A DNA stretch of 64,000 nucleotides from Incurvaria masculella. Taxonomy: Eukaryota > Arthropoda > Insecta > Lepidoptera > Incurvariidae. Shown here in pieces: positions 58,110 through 64,000 of the stretch; position 1 is the first letter of the stretch; every line of letters starts with the position of its first letter. The notes beneath the pieces are model-generated. The model was given only the letters and a program-made list of their open reading frames with translations. It did not search any database and was not told the origin of the DNA. The stretch lies in contig OX335651.1 in NCBI GenBank assembly GCA_946894095.1, positions 19,056,501 to 19,120,500 on the forward strand, written 5' to 3'. The position numbers and the translations under genes were made by a program.

Positions 58110-58585
58110 CGTACCAATCCCGCCCGGATTGGTACCATCGCATTGAATGAACGATAGTGGAAGCGGCAATGAAAATTGTCCGCGTTTTCCATCCAGTTCA
58201 ATGTAGCCATGCAATATAAGGAAGGTCCTGGCATGGCACCTAGTTCGTCTTCTGAGGGCGGAAGCGCTTCGTACCAGGCTTCGGTAGCCCATAGGTGTGA
58301 CGCCTCGGGCTTTCATCTTGAGGTTACGAAAAACTGGGCTCGGTCGGATTCTGTACAGGTAACCGTTGGACTGTTGTGGCTATCCGTGCTTCGGATTGCA
58401 CGTCAAACTATAGGTCGCCTACCTAACTTTCTTATTAGGAGAGTAAATATTTCTGTGTTTTTAATCCATTTCAATGTAGGTAGCCGTGCAATATAAGGAC
58501 ATTACTGGCATGACACCTCGATCGCATGGGGTAGCGTTGAAATAGTGAGTGCGATAGTAGCCATCCATGTCCAGTAAGGGAAAAT
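58110..58585 (+). mobile_element. Two adjoining SINE copies
   Basis: A body fragment at 58110-58246 (CCCGCCCGGATTGGTACCAT, GGTCCTGGCATGGCACCTAG) is followed by a diverged 5S-headed copy at 58276-58585 (CTTCGGTAGCCCATAGGTGT). Same orientation. Confidence 0.6.
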
Positions 58586-58986
58586 ACCTTTGTCTCCTGC
58601 ACATGTGTACTTTTTAGTTTAGTTTGTCTTTTATTACTTATCCGTGATTTCTTTGCATACTTATAAACTTGTCCATCTATTTTCTAACATCAACGTTTGC
58701 TCAATTTGTACTGTAAACTCGCTCCGCAACTTCTAACAACTATCGGAACAAGGTAGGCTTTTGCATAAATATGTAAGGCCTTTTAGGTAGTAACTATGTT
58801 TGCCGCCATATTTGTAGTTCCAGATTTTAGTTTCCGTTATAGTTCGGGGTTTATTATTTTGTCATGTCCTTAATAGTTTTAATGAGTGCCTTTTGCCTCT
58901 TTTGGGCGCAGAGACAAACATTTCATAAAAAAATACAAATGAAACACATACAGAGTACGGGTAAAATTACCAATGTAAAAAGTATT

Positions 58987-58992
58987 TTTATT
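58987..58992 (-). terminator. Candidate polyadenylation signal of gene 4
   Basis: AATAAA on the minus strand, 136 bases past the gene 4 stop. Confidence 0.45.
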
Positions 58993-59127
58993 AAAATTAT
59001 TTCTAAAAACCATATTATGAGAACACTGGCTCTAAAATAACACAAAGTTCGCATATAGCTACCGCTAGAGCCATCTGTACGGCAATGAGAAACTCTTTTT
59101 GGTATAGCGCCATCTATGAATTACTAA

Positions 59128-59456
59128 TTATAGCTCTGTAACAGCTTCCCCGTTGAGGTTGACTATTTCGAAAGCGTGCTGCGAGGTTGGTCTCCAGCAT
59201 GGTATCTCAGCATACAGCGGTTCGGCTGTACTGGGATCGACAACCTCCACTGCAACTTCATGTTTCAATGCTTCGATAGATGACTCTGTCACTGGCAATT
59301 TATTGTCAAGTGTGTCCGACCGCTGGGAGCCTAGTTCACTTGCGTAGCCAATAGATGGCGCAAATGAAGACCGAAATTGGCTGGGCAAGGTGTCGCTCCG
59401 GAAACTAATATGGCTGCTTCGCGGTGGTAAGTGATCGTAATGGCACTCTAGAATTC
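59128..59456 (-). CDS. Gene 4 last exon: cytoplasmic tail
   Basis: Acceptor ATTGATTGCAG, phase 1 in. Encodes ILECHYDHLPPRSSHISFRS to AEPLYAEIPCW and AVTEL, TAA at 59130-59128. Confidence 0.8.
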
Positions 59457-62400
59457 CTGCAATCAATAAATACAGAATTACCAATAGAGAAAATAAAATA
59501 TATTTACATCTAAGTTAACTATGCTTAGGTACTGACCTCTAAAGTTTTCCATCATTATCGGCGATATTGATTGCACTTTAACTGGCCTCATAAACTGTTT
59601 TAAGTTCCTATCCAGTGTTGAAATGGGCTGATAATGTGACTTTTGTGACAGCGGCGGGTCTGAAAGAAAACAAAATAAAAAAAAACCATTAAAAAAGAAA
59701 GTGGCCCATGAGGGGATCGAACCCGCGACCTTCGCGTTATTAGCACGACGCTCTAACCAACTGAGCTAATGGGCCGATAGAACAGGGTGCGAAATAGTCG
59801 TATGTTTGAGTCTAAAAAATGTTTCGCAAGTGATGATATTGTTCCTAACAGACCGCTGTGATTTATTTCTTCAACTAGGCATCTATTTTATTGAGTTGAT
59901 CCATAGAAATTGAACTATTAATAATATACTTCGTAAAGAAACACACCTTAGTAATTTTACACAAATTATACATAATACAACTACACAAAATTTAGGTACC
60001 TACTTCATGGATTTCATTGTGAATGCCGGTCACTGTATGGTTCGGAAGCCGTGAAAACCTTTACTAATAACTATGTGGTACAGTTAAACAGATGAAATAC
60101 ATATGGTCAAAGCGGTAAGGAAAATGTATCTGTGTTTTTTTTTCGATTAGTTCAAGCCGAATGTACTTATACATACTTGTACATACGTATACTTATACAA
60201 CAGGCTTATACATTCATACATGCCTTGAAGCCGCTTTCCCGAAGGGGTAGGCAGATATAATAGAGCGCCGGTACGGTACGATCATAGCACTCCTCTTTCG
60301 CTTCAACGATATACATATTTTCATACATGCTGTACGATTAAGGGGCTTATGTTAAAATCATTCGTCATCTATTTCCAGTTCAATGAAAATATTCTTGGTG
60401 TAACTATAAAAATTATAATCCGGTGTTTTGGAGCATAGGTAGGTAATAGCTGGTCATAATCCATAAAAACTGGCCATAAACAAACACATTGTACGTGTCT
60501 TCTCTAGGGCTTATAAAATCAAACGTCGCTACATCTTACCTCCTTGTCCTTTCGTATACTAAAGAACTTTATTTATTTGGAAATTATGTCCATATTACCT
60601 GGCAATGGCGTGTGAAAGATGCTTCGAACGTACGGAGGCGGTTCCTCATCGTCTTCCAACGCCTGTCTTTCCTCGTTCATCTTCGTGGGATCTTCGAAAC
60701 GCGTCCGCCTGCAGCGTTCCATCATCACGATCAGCACACCTACGGTGATGGTTGCGAGCATCACCCCACCGGCAATGCCCAACACTGACAACAAGTTATC
60801 TGTGTTCCTTTCCGACCCTCTCTCCATAATGGCAGTTATTTGCTCTGGTTCTGTCAAAATATCAAAAACTTCATCTTCAATCTTCTCCAGTTCTGTGTTA
60901 GTGGGTTCGTGATTAGTTGCTGAAGTGTGATTAGTGGTTGTTAAATTTGTTATTGCTCCCATGCTGGTATGCTTACTGTCTTCTACTCTTTCCGTGTAAG
61001 CATTTACTTTTAGAGAAGATTTGATTGTTTTGGAATTGTCGTCTCCGACGTTTTCTGGTTTAAGTATAGTGGTATCATTCCTTGGAACGAGCTGATGATG
61101 CTTGTTAAGGATGTTGGTAAGGTTTGAGGATTTTGAAAAGATTGAACTTTTTTCTATTGTTTTAGAAGTTACATTTCGAATAAGTGTATTGCCTAGTGTT
61201 GTAAGGGAATTTAATTTTACTGAGGTAGTAGGAGGCATTGAAGTTGTCAATGAATCGCTAGTATTTAATCTAAACGTCTTAGTTGTCAACTTATAAGGTT
61301 GTGTTATGAGTAATGAAGTAGAGTTTATTGAAACTACAGTTGGGCTATTAGCCGACGATGTATTAATGTTTTTAGTTGTGAGTTTGGTCGTTATATACTG
61401 AGGTTTCGTTTGAGGAAAAAACACCTCTAATGGAAGTTTAGAAGTTTTAGTTGTATTGAGATATTTAGTTACATTGCGTATAAGTAATGGATTAAATGTG
61501 CTCGAAAAAAAAGTTTTTATTTTCGTTGGATTTTGAGATGCAGCATTAATTACAGTTTGTGGATGTATTGTTGTTAGTGTTCTTATGTTTGGATTGGCGA
61601 CAGTTCTAATTTTCCACATCGATGAAGCTATGGATATATTTTGAACATTTTGTTTAGGTGTATGCGGAACTGGTTTCACACTATGCCTATGTTCATTTAA
61701 AGATACAGTAATTTTTTTAAAGACGACGGTGTGATCTAAAGAGGTAGGAATGATTGACACTACAATAGTACGTGGTGTTGTTTCTAGTTTTATTGTTTTG
61801 TGAAAAGTAATTGAAGCAGTCTTATTTTTTAGTTGCAATAAAGTTGAATCACCTTTTGTCGGTTTTATCCATATTTCCTTCGGTTTGGTTTCATTTACAG
61901 CTGTCACTTGCTTTATTAATTTTGTAGTTTCTTTGTTCGTTACCATTCTTGTTTTACTAAATGAAGGTGGTGTTGTATGTTTGGTGAAGTTAACTATTAC
62001 TATGGGAGTGGTACTAACTGTGACATTTACATGCGCGATACCGTGTGTAATTATTGAGGTTGGTGCATCGGTAACAGTCCATATGGTACTTTTAGCCGTA
62101 TGCCTTCCATGCATTGTAAAATCATTGGTTTGATGTTGTTCTTGTTGCGTTGATAACTTGTTTATATTCATGGTGTTTGCATCTTCATCAACAGTATTCT
62201 GCGTAAATCCTGATTTTGGTGGTTCTTGGCCAGTGGTTTCTGAGCTTGATGTTCTTACTGCGGTTTCAGTTGTTGTTTTTGTTGTTGTTGATATGGTTGA
62301 TATTATAGTTGATATGTTCATTCTTTCAGTGTTCATAGTTGAAGTAGTTCCGATATGATCCATTGTTTTTTTAGTTGAAGAAATCGACATGTTTAAAGGC

Positions 62401-63172
62401 GTTGACTGAGTAGTGCTGAGTGTTACTGTTGATGTGGTTAGTACGTTATTGGATGCAGACTGAAAGGTTGTTGCTTCTTCAGTAGATTTTTCACATCTGA
62501 AAAAATATTTGAACAAATGAGATAGGATAATACATCCAAGTAAATAATTAAATATTAGGATATATGAGTAAGACTTTAAATTTTACTGTGGATACAAGAT
62601 AAATTGAAGTGATTACTTCACTACATGGTAATTTACTATTTTCTTATAAACTGCTCTGATCATGCTTATGTAACAAAATGATTATCATACAAAGAATAAG
62701 ATGTTGCATATTGCTTAACCTTATTAACAAAAAGTGAACATCGATGGTAACACAACCACGAAGCTTAAAATAAGAGCACTGACACAAAATGTAATTTAAA
62801 TTGTTGTTGGTTATTTTTTTGGTGGGGGAAACACAAAGTGAGAAAACTCACCGCTTTGGTGATGTTAGGCAAAATAATATGTTCGCCACCACTTCCACTT
62901 GGGTGGAAGAGGTTGACACTAGTCAACCGCAATGTTCATTGAGACCGAACATCGTTACTCGGGAGCCAGAATTAACTTTCTTTTATACATTTTTGTGTCA
63001 GGAAAGGGCATGTTTCCCCGAAACGTTAGAAATGCTGACAACGCGACCCACCTCTCACCTTTCCAGCCGTCGTCGCAGACACAGTTGCCGGTGTATGGCG
63101 AGCAGGAGGCGCGTGCCGGGCAGTCGGCGCACTGCGCGCTGCAACTCGGACCCCAACGCCCCCCGGGGCATC
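59128..63172 (-). CDS. Gene 4 (3' part): Draper/NimA/MEGF-like receptor with mucin-like stalk
   Basis: Visible exons on the minus strand: 63172-63052, 62496-60599, 59659-59537, 59456-59128, giving 822 codons before the stop; 5' exons lie beyond the window. The first visible exon holds a laminin/Draper-type EGF module (CPGGRWGPSCSAQCADCPAR ... CVCDDGWKGERC). Then comes an about 570-residue Thr/Ser-rich, Cys-poor segment with many N-glycosylation sites, a membrane segment (LLSVLGIAGGVMLATITVGV), a basic anchor ERCRRTR, and a tail with EEPPPY (PPxY, a WW-domain ligand) and LYAEIP (possible SH2 or ITIM-like site), ending AVTEL. Draper/MEGF10 and NimA receptors have EGF modules, a membrane segment and tyrosine motifs; the mucin-like stalk is not a standard part, so the ortholog is uncertain. 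A tRNA-Ile gene sits in an intron. Confidence 0.8.
59537..59659 (-). CDS. Gene 4 cytoplasmic exon
   Basis: 123 nt, acceptor TTTTCTTTCAG, donor AGAG|GTCAGT. Encodes PPLSQKSHYQPISTLDRNL and a Met-rich stretch to ENFRG. Confidence 0.75.
59702..59775 (-). tRNA. tRNA-Ile (anticodon AAU)
   Basis: The minus strand folds as a full cloverleaf: acceptor GGCCCAT/ATGGGCC, D arm GCTC-AGTTGGTTA-GAGC, anticodon arm TCGTG-CTAATAA-CGCGA with AAT, variable AGGTC, T arm with TTCGATC, discriminator A. There is no intron. One C-T mismatch lies in the T stem. Lies in the intron between the TM exon and the next exon of gene 4, same strand. Confidence 0.95.
60020..60175 (+). mobile_element. Decayed SINE body
   Basis: ATGGTTCGGAAGCCGTGAAA, then ATGGTCAAAGCGGTAAGGAA and TCTGTGTTTTTTTTTCGATT: a weak copy of the SINE body. 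Confidence 0.4.
60599..62496 (-). CDS. Gene 4 large exon: mucin-like stalk and transmembrane segment
   Basis: 1898 nt, acceptor AATATTTTTTCAG, donor CCAG|GTAATA. Begins CEKSTEEATTFQSASNN, completing the EGF module of the preceding exon. It is rich in T, S, N, K and I, with almost no Cys. The membrane segment is near the end, followed by EERQALEDDEEPPPYVRS. Confidence 0.85.
63052..63172 (-). CDS. Gene 4 EGF-module exon
   Basis: 121 nt, acceptor GTCAAATTTCAG, donor GAGAG|GTGGGT. The upstream GTGAGA was rejected because only GTGGGT restores the phase and the EGF ending GWKGERC. Encodes a Draper-type EGF repeat. Confidence 0.78.
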
Positions 63173-64000
63173 CTGAAATTTGACAATTCACACAGATTGC
63201 GAAATATTAATTTGACTGGCTGGTGAAACCAGCGAGCACGGAAGGATGGATCCTGAAATATAACAAGCCACACCAAGCAAAATATTAATTTGACTGGCCA
63301 GCGTAACTAGCGAGCACGGAAGGACGGATCCTGAAATATGACAAGCCACACCAAGCGAAATATTAATTTGACTGGCCAGTGTAACCAGCGAGCACGGAAG
63401 GACGGTCCCTGAAATATAACAAGCCACACCAAGCAAAATATTAATCTGACTGGGCAGTGTAACTAGCGAGCACGGAAGGACGGATCCTGAAATATGACAA
63501 GCCACACCAAGCAAAATATTAATCTGACTGGGCAGTGTAACTAGCGAGCACGGAAGGACGGATCCTGAAATATGACAAGCCACACCAAGCGAAATATTAA
63601 TTTGACTGGCCAGTGTAACCAGCGAGCACGGAAGGACGGTCCCTGAAATATAACAAGCCACACCAAGCAAAATATTAATCTGACTGGCCAGTGTAACCAG
63701 CGAGCACGGAAGGACGGTCCCTGAAATATAACAAGCCACACCAAGCAAAATATTAATCTGACTGGGCAGTGTAACTAGCGAGCACGGAAGGACGGATCCT
63801 GAAATATGACAAGCCACACCAAGCAAAATATTAATCTGACTGGGCAGTGTAACTAGCGAGCACGGAAGGACGGATCCTGAAATATGACAAGCCACACCAA
63901 GCGAAATATTAATTTGACTGGCCAGTGTAACCAACGAGCACGGAAGGACGGTCCCTGAAATATAACAAGCCACACCAAGCAAAATATTAATCTGACTGGG
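63173..64000 (-). repeat. 78-bp minisatellite carrying a splice-acceptor sequence
   Basis: TCCTGAAAT-type phrases start at 63171 (the exon acceptor itself), 63251, 63329, 63407, 63485 and so on every 78 bases to the window end: about 10.5 units. On the minus strand each unit has TTGTTATATTTCAGGATCCG, or ...CAGGGACCG, like the real acceptor TTTCAG|GATGCC. 78 is a multiple of three, so one minus-strand frame is open throughout. Confidence 0.88.

Noticed and set aside
63188..63982. 264-codon minus-strand ORF
   Set aside because: It exists because the 78-bp repeat unit is a multiple of three with no stop. No independent start or coding evidence; kept only as a repeat observation.

Overview
The window is AT-rich eukaryotic DNA with long introns and many interspersed repeats. 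It is most likely from a moth or butterfly. The grounds are a Dong-like (R4-clade) retrotransposon sitting in a TAA microsatellite, several copies of the 'GGGTTCCGTACC...' repeat family common in Lepidoptera, and genes of the insect Nimrod family. No species can be named from the sequence alone.

The core is a cluster of four Nimrod-family genes (phagocytosis and pattern-recognition proteins built from NIM-type EGF repeats). All were assembled by hand from splice sites with matching phases. Gene 1 (+, 1092-21108, 6 exons, about 975 aa) and gene 2 (+, 25963-35317, 7 exons, about 692 aa) are NimC/Eater-like: signal peptide, N-terminal module with a CCxGW/CCxGY motif, about 21 or 15-16 NIM repeats, one membrane segment, short tail. 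Gene 3 (-, 48703 to 41189, 6 exons, about 378 aa) is NimB-like: signal peptide, CCxGY motif, about six NIM repeats, no membrane segment, so secreted. Gene 4 (-, enters beyond 64000 and ends at 59128) is the 3' part of a Draper/NimA/MEGF-type receptor: one visible EGF module, an unusual Ser/Thr-rich mucin-like stalk, one membrane segment and a tail with a PPxY motif and a YAEI tyrosine site. A tRNA-Ile(AAU) gene lies in its penultimate visible intron. Together the genes suggest a hemocyte phagocytosis/recognition locus with secreted and membrane-bound members.

The 14.6-kb intron 1 of gene 1 holds a mobile-element cluster: a decayed non-LTR element (about 4870-6725), a 5'-truncated Dong-like element with an apparent 12-bp target-site duplication (6738-9683), and a candidate 5.2-kb DNA transposon with opposed subterminal tandem repeats (10175-15400). 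Intergenic and intronic DNA elsewhere carries palindromic MITEs, hAT MITEs and a large SINE family whose members have either a tRNA-like or a 5S-rRNA-like head on a shared body, all seen copies lying in the same orientation.

The most unusual features are two tandem arrays that multiply splice junctions of the Nimrod genes. In gene 3, intron 1 holds about 13 extra copies of the end of exon 1 with its 5' splice site, in a 732-bp higher-order repeat interrupted by a 1285-bp block that is repeated 5.7 kb away. In gene 4, a 78-bp minisatellite repeats a 3' splice-site sequence at least ten times, in one open reading frame.
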